Of a stretch of DNA of 52,563 bases, positions 14,898 to 22,178 are shown piece after piece (the first letter of the stretch is position 1; the number at the start of each line of letters is the position of its first letter). A program made the translations under genes and the position numbers. Location of the stretch: contig JAEWVF010000022.1 in assembly GCA_023459215.1 (NCBI GenBank), forward strand, positions 1 through 52,563, written 5' to 3'. This stretch comes from Chloroflexota bacterium. GTDB lineage: Bacteria; Chloroflexota; Anaerolineae; Anaerolineales; Villigracilaceae. The notes beneath the pieces were generated by a model, which saw nothing but the letters and a program-made list of their open reading frames with translations, had not been told where the DNA came from and did not search any database.

Positions 14898-16819
14898 AAC
14901 TGCGCTTTTTGGGAATTGGGATATTGTTCACACTCTGGCTTTCCGCCTGCAGCCCCGGCGCTCCACTGAGCGAAGTCGAAGTGTCGCCTGCCCCAACCTT
15001 GATCTCGACGGAACGAACGCCCCGCAGCTCTACCCTGAGCGTAGTCGAAGGGCTGCCTACCGCTACCCAGGCCGCCTCCACCCTGACAGCGACCGCCTCG
15101 CACCCCGCACCTGGCACGCCCGCACCTGCCACTCCCACCCTGACGTTGGCCCCTTCTCCCCTGACACCTGAAACTTGTTCACCTGACAGCCTCTCATCCT
15201 TCGCCTACCTGCCCGATTCAGTCGCCATCCTCGAAATCCTGTCCCTCGACGATGGCAACCTGCTCCTGCGTGGCCTGCTCGATGATACGCCCGGCACCTG
15301 GCTCGCCAAAATCGACCCCGCCGGGACAATTCTCTGGCAAAACCTGTATGGCAGCGGCCTGGGCAACCTGCGCCCCGGCCCGAACGGCAGTTTCGTGCTC
15401 GAATTTGGCAAAACCAACCTCGAAATCGCCGCCGATGGTGCGGTGGTCGGTAACGGCTACATCGTTCCCTGGTTTCAGCGCAACGCCGATAACAGCCTGA
15501 CCCTCATCTCCGGCGGACGGGCGGCCCATCTCAACAGCGCCAAAAACTGGAACTACAGCATCAAGGATTTCGGCGGCTTCACGCTGCCGGCCTCCGATGG
15601 CGGCGCGTGGTTTGCCTATGCGGGTGTTTACGTCGATACTTCGGTCTACTATGCCCCGCAATACACCGACATCAAGGTTATCAAAATCCTGCCGGGCGGC
15701 GAGGTCATCCAGCGTGTCTACGGCAAACTGGTCGGCGATGAAACCCTCGACTATATCTACCCGACCAACGATGGCGGCGCGCTGCTGGCCGGTTCGCACG
15801 CCTACGAGGAACTCGGCGCCGATTACGATATCTGGCTGATGAAACTCAACGCCAGCGGCGGCCTGTCCTGGCAGACCACGCTCAAGTTGCCGCCCTATAA
15901 TGAAACCCTGAATGAGATTTACTTCCTGAAAACCGGCTACTTGGCCGTCCTGGTCACGCCCGTCGAAAGCGACAACCCCCTGCTGGTGCGGCTCAAGCCC
16001 AACGGCAGCCTGGCCTGGCAGAAAATATTGATATCCAGCCGCGGCCCGGTCAAAATCAACGCCGCTGCCGAAACCGTCGATGGCGGCCTGCTGCTGGCCG
16101 GTGAAACCTGGGAAAAGACCAGCATTTACTGGCTGGCGCGCCTCGACGCGCGGGGCAACCTGCTCTGGGAGAAAACCCTGGGCTACTACGGTTTTCCCGA
16201 TGCGCCGGGGACGAGCGTGGATGCCATCCTGCCGTTGGCGAATGGCGAAATCCTGCTCGGCGGCAGCACTGACTTGGTGGGAAGTTCCATCAGCGCAGCA
16301 TCCTCCGCCTGGCTGGCGCGGATTCCCGATTCCGGGCAGGTTTTCGGCCTGCTCAGCCTGCAACCCGGCAAATTCACCGCTATTTCCACTCTCTCCAGCC
16401 GCCCGAACAATCTGCCGAACGAGGTTTTGCCCACAGACGAAATTTTCTGGAACGAAATGGCTGCCCAGGTCACGGCGACCAGCCTCCAGCCGGTTCCGGT
16501 CTGCCTGCCCGCCGAAGCCTCCTTCCCCACCCCGGCGGCGCTGCCCTCGCTGACGCCTTCCGTTACCCCCACGCCCTCCTTCACCCGCGACCTGTCCCTG
16601 ACCAATCCGCCCATGCGGGGCGACGATGTGTTCAAGCTGCAACAGCGCCTGCTCGAGCTGGGCTACAGCGAGGTAGGCGCGCCAGATGGGATTTTCGGCA
16701 AAATGACCGAAGCCGCCGTGCGCCGCTTCCAGCAAAACAACGGCCTGGAAGTGGACGGCTACGTCGGCCCGAAAACGTGGAGAAAATTGTTTAGCCCCGA
16801 TGCGGTGCGCGCAGGCTAG
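14894..16819 (+). CDS. lipoprotein with propeller-like repeats and C-terminal peptidoglycan-binding domain
   Basis: 641 residues, overlapping the previous gene by 4 bp. Signal peptide with lipobox LWLSAC, then a linker (about 24-100) that translates two copies of repeat family B (LSEVEVS and TLSVVEG) and a CACCTGA-type repeat (SPLTPETCSPDS). Residues 100-520 hold repeated TNDGGALLAGS/VDGGLLLAGE segments of the kind found in WD40/PQQ-like propellers. After a TP-rich linker, residues 575-635 are a peptidoglycan-binding domain 1 (KLQQRLLELGY, FGKMTEAAVRRFQ, VGPKTW). It is likely anchored by lipid at one end and wall at the other. The stop codon lies in the arm of a hairpin. Confidence 0.82.
   Translation: MKLRFLGIGILFTLWLSACSPGAPLSEVEVSPAPTLISTERTPRSSTLSVVEGLPTATQAASTLTATASHPAPGTPAPATPTLTLAPSPLTPETCSPDSLSSFAYLPDSVAILEILSLDDGNLLLRGLLDDTPGTWLAKIDPAGTILWQNLYGSGLGNLRPGPNGSFVLEFGKTNLEIAADGAVVGNGYIVPWFQRNADNSLTLISGGRAAHLNSAKNWNYSIKDFGGFTLPASDGGAWFAYAGVYVDTSVYYAPQYTDIKVIKILPGGEVIQRVYGKLVGDETLDYIYPTNDGGALLAGSHAYEELGADYDIWLMKLNASGGLSWQTTLKLPPYNETLNEIYFLKTGYLAVLVTPVESDNPLLVRLKPNGSLAWQKILISSRGPVKINAAAETVDGGLLLAGETWEKTSIYWLARLDARGNLLWEKTLGYYGFPDAPGTSVDAILPLANGEILLGGSTDLVGSSISAASSAWLARIPDSGQVFGLLSLQPGKFTAISTLSSRPNNLPNEVLPTDEIFWNEMAAQVTATSLQPVPVCLPAEASFPTPAALPSLTPSVTPTPSFTRDLSLTNPPMRGDDVFKLQQRLLELGYSEVGAPDGIFGKMTEAAVRRFQQNNGLEVDGYVGPKTWRKLFSPDAVRAG
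14963..15055. repeat. family B repeat translated inside a lipoprotein linker
   Basis: Two copies of the CTGAGCG-A-AGTCGAAG word, at 14965-14983 and 15033-15050, lie in frame within the linker of the 14894 lipoprotein. They match the intergenic copy at 11257-11371 and the one inside copA at 19440-19466. Confidence 0.65.
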
Positions 16820-16902
16820 TGCTGGAACTCTATAAAAATGTAGGGTGAAAACGGCTGACATTCGCCGTTTTCACCCTACAAAATCGGAAAGTTCCAGTAC
16901 TA
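16817..16902. terminator. hairpin carrying the stop codons of both convergent genes
   Basis: An 86-bp inverted repeat. TAGTGCTGGAACT (16817-16829) pairs with AGTTCCAGTACTA (16890-16902) with one mismatch, and TGTAGGGTGAAAACGGC (16839-16855) pairs perfectly with GCCGTTTTCACCCTACA (16863-16879). The first three bases are the TAG stop of the plus-strand lipoprotein and the last three, read on the minus strand, the TAG stop of the HMA protein. It can work as a bidirectional terminator and looks like a small inserted element. Confidence 0.8.
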
Positions 16903-17109
16903 GGAAACTTTCAGTTGGTAGCCTTTCCTGGCGACCTCCGCCAAAATCTGCGCTTCGGAAACCACCTTCTCATCAAAATCGACCACCATTTGGCCTTTAT
17001 GATAACTGGCGCTGATCTCTTTGATTCCCGGCAGCTTATCTTCGATGGATTCTAGAATCATGGCGCAGTTCGGGCATTCCATATTTGCAATCAGGTAAGT
17101 TTTTTTCAT
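16900..17109 (-). CDS. heavy-metal-associated (HMA) domain protein
   Basis: 69-residue single-domain metal chaperone-like protein. The Cys pair is in ANMECPNCAM (about residues 8-17), the usual M-x-C-x-x-C soft-metal site that binds Cu(I) in copper chaperones. The ATG at 17109 is preferred; a GTG at 17115 would overlap the upstream stop. It follows the TauE/SafE-cupredoxin gene by 2 bp and is the last gene of the copper cluster. CopZ-like copper delivery is the simplest reading, although a mercury or zinc role is not excluded by sequence alone. Confidence 0.85.
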   Translation of the reverse strand: MKKTYLIANMECPNCAMILESIEDKLPGIKEISASYHKGQMVVDFDEKVVSEAQILAEVARKGYQLKVS

Positions 17110-17111
17110 GA

Positions 17112-18167
17112 TCACTCAAACACAATTTCGCCGGTATACATGCCCATCGAACAGGTAAAGCGCATTTTCGTGCCCGGGTTTTGGGCCGGGATGGAAACCG
17201 TTTCCGTTCCGGTTTCGGGCAGCAGGGCATAGTATTTCAACGCCGGAATAACGAAGTCACGGGCGCAGGAATAGGTTTCTTCCGTCACGATATTCAGCGT
17301 TATCGGCACGCCAGCCCGGGCCACCAATCGTTCAGGGTTATAGCCGTAATTTTCAGCCCGCAAGGTCAGGGTTTCTGCCGCCGGGGATTCTCCCTGAGAA
17401 ACCGTTTGGGCGGGCGGGAAAAATCCGCGCGTCAGGTTGGCAAAAGAGAGCGGCGACCCAAGCAGATTGAGGGCGCTATCCAGGGTCACAAAACCGAGGA
17501 TCAGGACCACCACCGCCACAAAACGCATGAAATATTTTTCGAGGCGCGCGCCAATCTGGGTGGCAAAGTAAGCCACCGCAAAAAAGACCGGACTGGTGCC
17601 GAGCGTAAAAGCGAACATCAGCGCAGCCGCGTTCAGCGGGTCGCCGGTTCCCAGCGCCGCGGCCATCATCGCCTGGGTAACACCGCAAGGGATGAAAACC
17701 GTCAGCGCGCCGAGGAAGAGCGGGGTGGCGGCATCCGTACCCTTGGCCGTGCGGCGGATAGTGCGGGTAATGAATTTGGGCGGCTCAACACTGAAATAGC
17801 GGAAAATCGGATGGACATTAAGCATGCGCAGACCGTTGCCAACCATGAAAACCGCAATCACAATCATCAGAACCGCGCGGGTAACAGGGTCGAAGGTCAA
17901 AAAGGAACCGAGCCAGCCGAGGAGCGCACCCAGCAGGGTGTAAGCCGCCAGTTTGGCCGCCAGAAAGAAAAGGATGGGTTGGGCGGTGTTCGGCGCAGCA
18001 GCCCGGACCGGGCGTTTGCCCTTCTTGACAGGCGCGGGCGGGGCATTTCTCAAATCGTGCTCGATCTGCCCGGCCAGGGAGGAAGCCAGCAGGCCCCCTT
18101 GCACTGCAAGGCAGGAGAGTCCGCCAGTGGTCAGACCGGTGATAAAGGCGAGGAGGAGTTGTTCCAT
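17112..18167 (-). CDS. TauE/SafE-type membrane protein fused to a cupredoxin-like domain
   Basis: 351 residues. Residues 1-225 are a six- to seven-helix membrane domain of the TauE/SafE-UreH/DsbD-like class, with Cys in LSCLAVQGGLL near 20 and the family motif VFIPCGVTQAMMAA near 160. After a last helix and a linker, residues 260-351 form a cupredoxin-like domain (AENYGYNPERLVARAGVPI) with candidate metal ligands in TYSCARDF and RFTCSMGMYTGEI. Related membrane proteins handle copper or move thiols and metals; the fusion and the neighbours suggest extracytoplasmic copper handling. The gene before the ATG shows no strong Shine-Dalgarno. It is spaced 2 bp from the HMA protein gene. Confidence 0.85.
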   Translation of the reverse strand: MEQLLLAFITGLTTGGLSCLAVQGGLLASSLAGQIEHDLRNAPPAPVKKGKRPVRAAAPNTAQPILFFLAAKLAAYTLLGALLGWLGSFLTFDPVTRAVLMIVIAVFMVGNGLRMLNVHPIFRYFSVEPPKFITRTIRRTAKGTDAATPLFLGALTVFIPCGVTQAMMAAALGTGDPLNAAALMFAFTLGTSPVFFAVAYFATQIGARLEKYFMRFVAVVVLILGFVTLDSALNLLGSPLSFANLTRGFFPPAQTVSQGESPAAETLTLRAENYGYNPERLVARAGVPITLNIVTEETYSCARDFVIPALKYYALLPETGTETVSIPAQNPGTKMRFTCSMGMYTGEIVFE

Positions 18168-18177
18168 GGGGGAGTTT

Positions 18178-18246
18178 TCCGGTTATCCAGTTATCCAGTT
18201 GTTCGGTCGAGCAGAGAAACGGGGCAACCGAACAACCGGATACACA
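18178..18246. repeat. CCGGTTATCCAGTT palindromic repeat
   Basis: CCGGTTATCCAGTTATCCAG and GTTGTTCGGT are mirrored by ACCGAACAACCGGATA, forming an imperfect hairpin that fills the gap between the lipoprotein and the TauE-cupredoxin gene. It is distinct from families A and B. Confidence 0.6.
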
Positions 18247-18248
18247 TT

Positions 18249-18761
18249 TTAGCGTTTTCCGCCATCCCAAACCACGAACGGCATGTTGATGACCACGCCG
18301 GGTTGGACGATGGTGACTTCACCGGCGGCTGCGGCGGCCTGGATCTCGGCAACGGAGGTCAGCAAGCGGGCTTTGGCGGGGTCAGCCCACGTGACGACGT
18401 TCAGGCGGCGCAGGGGGGAATAGCCTTCGGTGCCAGGCGGGTTGTCGAAGACATCATCCTGATAACCGAGGGGACCCATGCCTGCGAGGCCGTTGTCAAA
18501 GACATAGACGTTGGCGAGGGCTTCAGCGGGGGTTTGCGCCAGCGCGGGGACGTAAAGCACCGGCGAGGACATCATATCGGTCAGCAGGGTGGCAATGTCC
18601 GGGTCGGAGGCTTCGGTATGGACGAAGAAAATCTCCTTGCCTTCAGCAAAGGCTTTGCCCGCCGGGAGCAGGGCGGTGGGCATTTCCAGGGCGGCCGGGG
18701 CGCACGCGGCGAGGGCGGTAAAAAGTAAAAGGGTGAGAAGGGAGAGGCGGAGGGGGTTCAT
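18249..18761 (-). CDS. lipoprotein in the copper cluster, unknown function
   Basis: 170 residues. ATG at 18761 with GAGGATTTTAT upstream. A signal peptide with lipobox ALAAC (Cys20) is followed by a domain beginning GKEIFFVHTEASDPDIA, with LLTDMMSSPVLYVP, NPPGTEGYSPLRRLNVVTW and a C-terminal INMPFVVWDGGKR. The conserved-looking His, Asp, Met and Trp residues could bind a metal or a small ligand, but I do not recognise a family of known function. It lies between copA and the TauE-cupredoxin gene on the same strand, so a role in extracytoplasmic copper handling is inferred from context only. Confidence 0.75.
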   Translation of the reverse strand: MNPLRLSLLTLLLFTALAACAPAALEMPTALLPAGKAFAEGKEIFFVHTEASDPDIATLLTDMMSSPVLYVPALAQTPAEALANVYVFDNGLAGMGPLGYQDDVFDNPPGTEGYSPLRRLNVVTWADPAKARLLTSVAEIQAAAAAGEVTIVQPGVVINMPFVVWDGGKR

Positions 18762-18789
18762 ATAAAATCCTCGAAAAGGGTAATTTTGT

Positions 18790-18873
18790 ACACGGATTTC
18801 ACGGATTCGACGGATTTACGCGGATTTCTTAAGAAAAATTCGTGAGATTCCGTGTAATCCGCGTAATCCGTGT
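18790..18873. repeat. palindromic repeat, family A
   Basis: ACACGGATTTCACGGATTCG is mirrored by AATCCGCGTAATCCGTGT, with TTTCTTAAGAAA at the centre. It fills most of the 192-bp gap between copA and the downstream lipoprotein. A stable hairpin here could limit readthrough or protect the copA mRNA end. Confidence 0.78.
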
Positions 18874-18953
18874 CCAAAAGGTTTTGATTGCAAACAAACG
18901 CTAAACTCCAGGTTTAAGGAAACGACAAATTGGCGAAGGTATTGAATTACCAA

Positions 18954-21533
18954 TTACTTAATCTTCGCCCCGCGCAGGCGCAGGGAGTTGGTAACGACAA
19001 AGACACTGCTAAAGGCCATCGCGCCAGCCGCGAGCATGGGGTTGAGCAGGCCAAGCATGGCGGCGGGGATGAGGATGACGTTGTAGATGAAGGCCCAGAA
19101 CAGGTTTTGCTTGATGGTGCTGAGGGTCTTGCGCGAAAGGCTGATGGCGCGCGCCACACCGCGCAGGTCACCGCTCATCAGGGTGACGGGGGCGGCGGCC
19201 ATCGCCACATCCGTGCCGGTGCCAATTGCAAGACCAACATCCGCCTGGGCCAGGGCGGGCGCATCGTTGACACCGTCGCCAACCATGGCAACGATATTTG
19301 AGCTTCGATGATTCGATACTCGATATTCGATATTGGATGTTCGAGTTTCAAGTTTCGAATATCCAATATCGCGTTGTAATCGTTTAATCTCCGCCGATTT
19401 TCCTTCCGGCAGCACTTCTGCGATGACTTCATCCACGCCCGATCCTTCGACACTGCTCAGGACAAGCCTGCTGGCAATGGCGGCAGCGGTTTTTTGGTTG
19501 TCGCCAGTCAACATGACGACTTTCAGGCCCAGGCGGCGCAGTTCGGCGATGGCTTCGGGCGAGCCGTCTTTGATGGTGTCGGCCACGGCGATGATGCCGG
19601 CCACCTGTCCATCCACGGCGACGAGCATGGCGGTTTTGGCTTCGGCTTGCAGGCGGTCGAGTTCGGGCTCCAGCCCGTTGAGCGGGTAGCCGCGCTTTTG
19701 CATCATGCGCAGGTTGCCAACGGTCGCTTTGCGGCCATCCACTTCGGCTTCCACGCCGTGACCGGCTTCAGCGGCGAACCCGGCCGGTTCCACGAGAGAC
19801 AGTCCACGGGTGGTGGCTTCCGCCCAAATCGCCTCGCCGAGCGGGTGTTCACTTCCTTTTTCCACCGAAGCGGCAAGAGCCAGTAACCAGTTATCAGTTT
19901 TCAGTGAATCAGCACTGGTGACTGAAAGCTGTTCACTGATTACTATGTCTGTCACCGCCGGTTGGCCTTTGGTAATCGTGCCGGTTTTGTCGAGCACGAC
20001 CACGCCGACTTTTCCGGCGCGTTCGAGGGCTTCGCTGTTGCGGAACAGGATGCCCAACTCCGCGCCTTTGCCGGTGCCGACCATGACGGCGGTCGGGGTG
20101 GCAAGGCCCATGGCGCACGGACAGGCAATTACCAGCACGGCGACCATGTTAATCAGGGCGCGGGTGAAATTGTCCACATCCGCGTTGATGGGCAGGGGCG
20201 GGCCAAAGAAGTACCAGCCCGCGAAGGTCAGGGCGGCGATGACAATCACCACCGGCACAAAAATGCCCGAAACCTGGTCGGCCAGTTTTTGGATGGGCGC
20301 TTTACTGCCCTGGGCTTCTTCCACCAGGCGCACAATTTGGGCCAGGGCGGTTTCTTTGCCAACTTTGGTGGCTTCAAACTTGAGCAGGCCCTGTTTGTTA
20401 AGCGTCGCGCCGATGACCGGCTCGCCGGGCTTCTTTTCGACGGGGAGCGATTCGCCGGTGAGCATGGATTCATCGACTGTGCTGCGCCCTTCGACGACCA
20501 CCCCATCGACGGGGATTTTCTCCCCCGGGCGGACGAGGACGACATCCCCCACCCGTACGTCGTCCACCGCTATTTCAGCTTCGACTCCATCCCGGATGAC
20601 GCGGGCGGTTTTGGCGCGCAGGCCCATCAGCTTTTTGATGGCTTCGGAGGTGCGGCCCTTGGCGCGGGCTTCGAGAAATTTACCCAGCTTAATGAGCGTG
20701 ATGATGACCGCGGCCGTCTCAAAATAGACGTGGCCGGGCAGCCAGCCAAAGGTGATCGGGAGCGAGTAGAAGAACGCGGCGGAGGAACCGAGCGCAATCA
20801 GCACATCCATGTTGGCGGAGAGATTGCGAATGGCTTTGAACGCGCCGACATAATATTGCCAGCCAACATAAAACTGCACCGGCGTGGCAAGAGCCAGCAA
20901 AACCCAGTTGAACCAGGGCTGGGTCATGTTCATGCTGCCATGCGTTGCGCCTTCGACAAAGAAGAAATCGGGGAGCAGGCGCACGTTTTCGGTCATCGAG
21001 CCCATCGAAAGGATGAAGAGCGGGACGGTGAAAATCGCGCCGATGATGAGCAGGCGGCGTTGGGTGTCAATTTCGTGCTGGCGGGCGAGGGCTTCGGCGT
21101 CTTCGGCTTCGCCGCCCAATTCGAGGGCTTCAAACCCGGCGGCGCTGACCGCCCGGCGGATTTCGGCCTGCGAGATGATGGTCGGGACGTAGAAGACGCG
21201 CGCTTTTTCGCTGGCGTAGGTGACGGTGGCCGAAAGTACACCCTCCAGTTTGGCGAGGGCTTTCTCGAGGCGGCGGGCGTCGTTATCATCGGCCAGGCGT
21301 TTAATCACCAGGTCGGCTTCGCCGGTGGCGACCCCGTAGCCGGCGCGCTCGACGCGGGCGATGAGTTCGCCCAGGCCCAGTTTGGCCGAGTCAAACTCCA
21401 CGCTGGCGCGCTCGCTGGAAAGGTTGACGGTGGCGGTTTCGACGCCATCCAACTTTTTCAGGTTGCGCTCCACCGCCGCTACGCAGTTAGCGCAGGTCAT
21501 GCCGGTGATGGGCAGGGTGAGGGATTTTGTCAT
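18954..21533 (-). CDS. copA: copper-exporting P1B-type ATPase
   Basis: 859 residues from the ATG at 21533 (MTKSLTLPITG). It pumps Cu(I) out of the cytoplasm with ATP. The N-terminal HMA domain has GMTCANC; a second HMA-like domain (about 75-140) lacks any CxxC. Eight helices follow, with the metal-site CPCAMG. TGES, DKTGTITKG (phosphorylated Asp), EHPLGEA and MVGDGVNDAP (from residue 750) are all present, so it should be active. Three segments absent from ordinary CopA are encoded by dispersed repeats: residues 532-549, 690-698 and 723-747, all in the cytoplasmic P/N domains. Without them the length is the usual 807 or so. The gap to copZ is 74 bp and carries another repeat. Confidence 0.95.
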   Translation of the reverse strand: MTKSLTLPITGMTCANCVAAVERNLKKLDGVETATVNLSSERASVEFDSAKLGLGELIARVERAGYGVATGEADLVIKRLADDNDARRLEKALAKLEGVLSATVTYASEKARVFYVPTIISQAEIRRAVSAAGFEALELGGEAEDAEALARQHEIDTQRRLLIIGAIFTVPLFILSMGSMTENVRLLPDFFFVEGATHGSMNMTQPWFNWVLLALATPVQFYVGWQYYVGAFKAIRNLSANMDVLIALGSSAAFFYSLPITFGWLPGHVYFETAAVIITLIKLGKFLEARAKGRTSEAIKKLMGLRAKTARVIRDGVEAEIAVDDVRVGDVVLVRPGEKIPVDGVVVEGRSTVDESMLTGESLPVEKKPGEPVIGATLNKQGLLKFEATKVGKETALAQIVRLVEEAQGSKAPIQKLADQVSGIFVPVVIVIAALTFAGWYFFGPPLPINADVDNFTRALINMVAVLVIACPCAMGLATPTAVMVGTGKGAELGILFRNSEALERAGKVGVVVLDKTGTITKGQPAVTDIVISEQLSVTSADSLKTDNWLLALAASVEKGSEHPLGEAIWAEATTRGLSLVEPAGFAAEAGHGVEAEVDGRKATVGNLRMMQKRGYPLNGLEPELDRLQAEAKTAMLVAVDGQVAGIIAVADTIKDGSPEAIAELRRLGLKVVMLTGDNQKTAAAIASRLVLSSVEGSGVDEVIAEVLPEGKSAEIKRLQRDIGYSKLETRTSNIEYRVSNHRSSNIVAMVGDGVNDAPALAQADVGLAIGTGTDVAMAAAPVTLMSGDLRGVARAISLSRKTLSTIKQNLFWAFIYNVILIPAAMLGLLNPMLAAGAMAFSSVFVVTNSLRLRGAKIK
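19293..19367 (-). repeat. in-frame TTCGATATTCGATATTGG repeat inside copA
   Basis: The segment made of GATTCGATACTCGATATTCG, a variant of it, and the inverted TCGAATATCCAATATCG is read in frame as residues 723-747, just before VAMVGDGVNDAP. The same words form the intergenic repeat at 32988-33052. A typical copper ATPase has only a few residues here. Confidence 0.75.
19440..19466 (-). repeat. in-frame family B repeat inside copA
   Basis: Read on the minus strand, CTTGTCCTGAGCAGTGTCG and AAGGATCG encode LVLSSVEGS (residues 690-698) between AIASR and GVDEVIAEVLPE, where other CopA proteins have only one or two residues. The sequence matches the TCCTGAGC-GTCGAAGGA repeat at 11257. Confidence 0.75.
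19887..19940 (-). repeat. in-frame ACTGATAACTG-type repeat inside copA
   Basis: The minus strand reads TCAGTGAACAGCTTTCAG, then CACTGAAAACTGATAACTGG, encoding residues 532-549 (ISEQLSVTSADSLKTDNW) between PAVTDIV and LLALAASVEKG. It is a low-complexity variation on ACTGA/TCAGT. A short relative is seen at 11414-11440. Confidence 0.7.
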
Positions 21534-21540
21534 AGGGGTG

Positions 21541-21605
21541 TCAGGTATCAAGTGTCAGGTGTCAGGTATAAGATGCGGGGTTTTTAACCTGGCACCTGGC
21601 ACTGT
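21541..21605. repeat. TGTCAGGT palindromic repeat upstream of copA
   Basis: TCAGGTATCAAGTGTCAGGT and its follow-on pair imperfectly with AACCTGGCACCTGGCACTG. It separates the copZ-like gene from copA. A related CCTGACACCTGAAAC word is translated in the lipoprotein linker at 15165-15190. Confidence 0.6.
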
Positions 21606-21607
21606 CT

Positions 21608-21823
21608 CTACAACGCAAACCCGGCCACGGGATAATTGATTTCGGCCAACAGGTTTTTGAGTTTTTCCTCATCGGCTGGCAGTTCGAAAACAATCTCCAC
21701 CGATTTGCTGGCGGCATCCGCCTTGACCGACTGCACACCTATTAACTCAGACACTTCATTTTGAATGGTGTTGACACAGTGACCGCAGGAAATATTGGGA
21801 ACGGAAAACTTAACAGTAGCCAT
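21608..21823 (-). CDS. copZ: CopZ-like copper chaperone
   Basis: 71-residue HMA protein starting at the ATG at 21823, preceded by AAGGAGTTTCAA. The site is in VPNISCGHCVNTI (Cys13 and Cys16); CGHC is typical of CopZ and of the copper-binding domain of HMA family exporters. It would carry Cu(I) to the adjacent CopA. The predicted beta-alpha-beta-beta-alpha-beta fold fits its length. The longer frame to 21904 lacks homology and is not used. It lies between the 101-residue Cys-rich protein and copA. Confidence 0.88.
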   Translation of the reverse strand: MATVKFSVPNISCGHCVNTIQNEVSELIGVQSVKADAASKSVEIVFELPADEEKLKNLLAEINYPVAGFAL

Positions 21824-21866
21824 TTGAAACTCCTTATTGGGTAATGGATGGGTAATAAACAATGGT

Positions 21867-22172
21867 TCACAAACAGGATTGGAACTCGAATTGACAAGCC
21901 ACATTGGCGCACTTCATCAGGTTATATACATCGGCATCACCGATCGTATAGTTGCGCGGCATGGCATAAAAACAATAATCAAAATAGCACTTGGGACAGA
22001 GTTCAGTATGTTGAGGCCGGGCTTTGTCCAACTCCCAGCGTTTGCCAAAATATCGGCTATCGCGAACAGGTTCGAACTGCAAAACCAGCACATAGGTCTG
22101 TTGTTCTTCATTCCAAGACTCCCAGACCCGCTGGCGAACCACCTTCTCGATCTCAACGGTCATGCGATTCAT
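21867..22172 (-). CDS. Cys-rich 101-residue protein in the copper operon
   Basis: Unrecognised. It starts 6 bp after the csoR stop, with two possible ATGs (22172, 22163) and no clear Shine-Dalgarno, suggesting coupling to csoR. The N-terminal half (EKVVRQRVWESWNEEQQ, VLVLQFEPVRDSRYFGKRW) is polar; the C-terminal half has six Cys: CPKCYFDYC, then KCANVAC and the terminal QSCL. Two CxxC-like pairs suggest a zinc ribbon or a Cu(I)/thiol site. Codon usage and strand fit the cluster, so I take it as real, but function is unknown. A copper-responsive accessory or buffering role is inference from position. Confidence 0.6.
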   Translation of the reverse strand: MNRMTVEIEKVVRQRVWESWNEEQQTYVLVLQFEPVRDSRYFGKRWELDKARPQHTELCPKCYFDYCFYAMPRNYTIGDADVYNLMKCANVACQFEFQSCL

Positions 22173-22178
22173 GCCAGA

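Noticed and set aside
15218..16861. 547-codon minus-strand open frame opposite the peptidoglycan-binding lipoprotein
   Set aside because: The plus frame has a signal peptide, propeller repeats and a peptidoglycan-binding domain; the minus frame has composition typical of high-GC antisense frames.
18178..18246. Tandem TATCCAGTT words as a CRISPR or tandem array
   Set aside because: Only two adjacent words, no constant spacers, and the region folds as a hairpin with the inverted words downstream.
17181..18728. 515-codon plus-strand frame across the copper cluster
   Set aside because: It crosses two clear minus-strand genes and the gap between them; rich in Arg/Gly/Gln and without any motif.
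19962..21587. Long open frame (541 codons) on the plus strand opposite copA
   Set aside because: It is the shadow of copA, which has full motif support; the antisense product is Gly/Asp/Gln-rich without homology or ribosome site.
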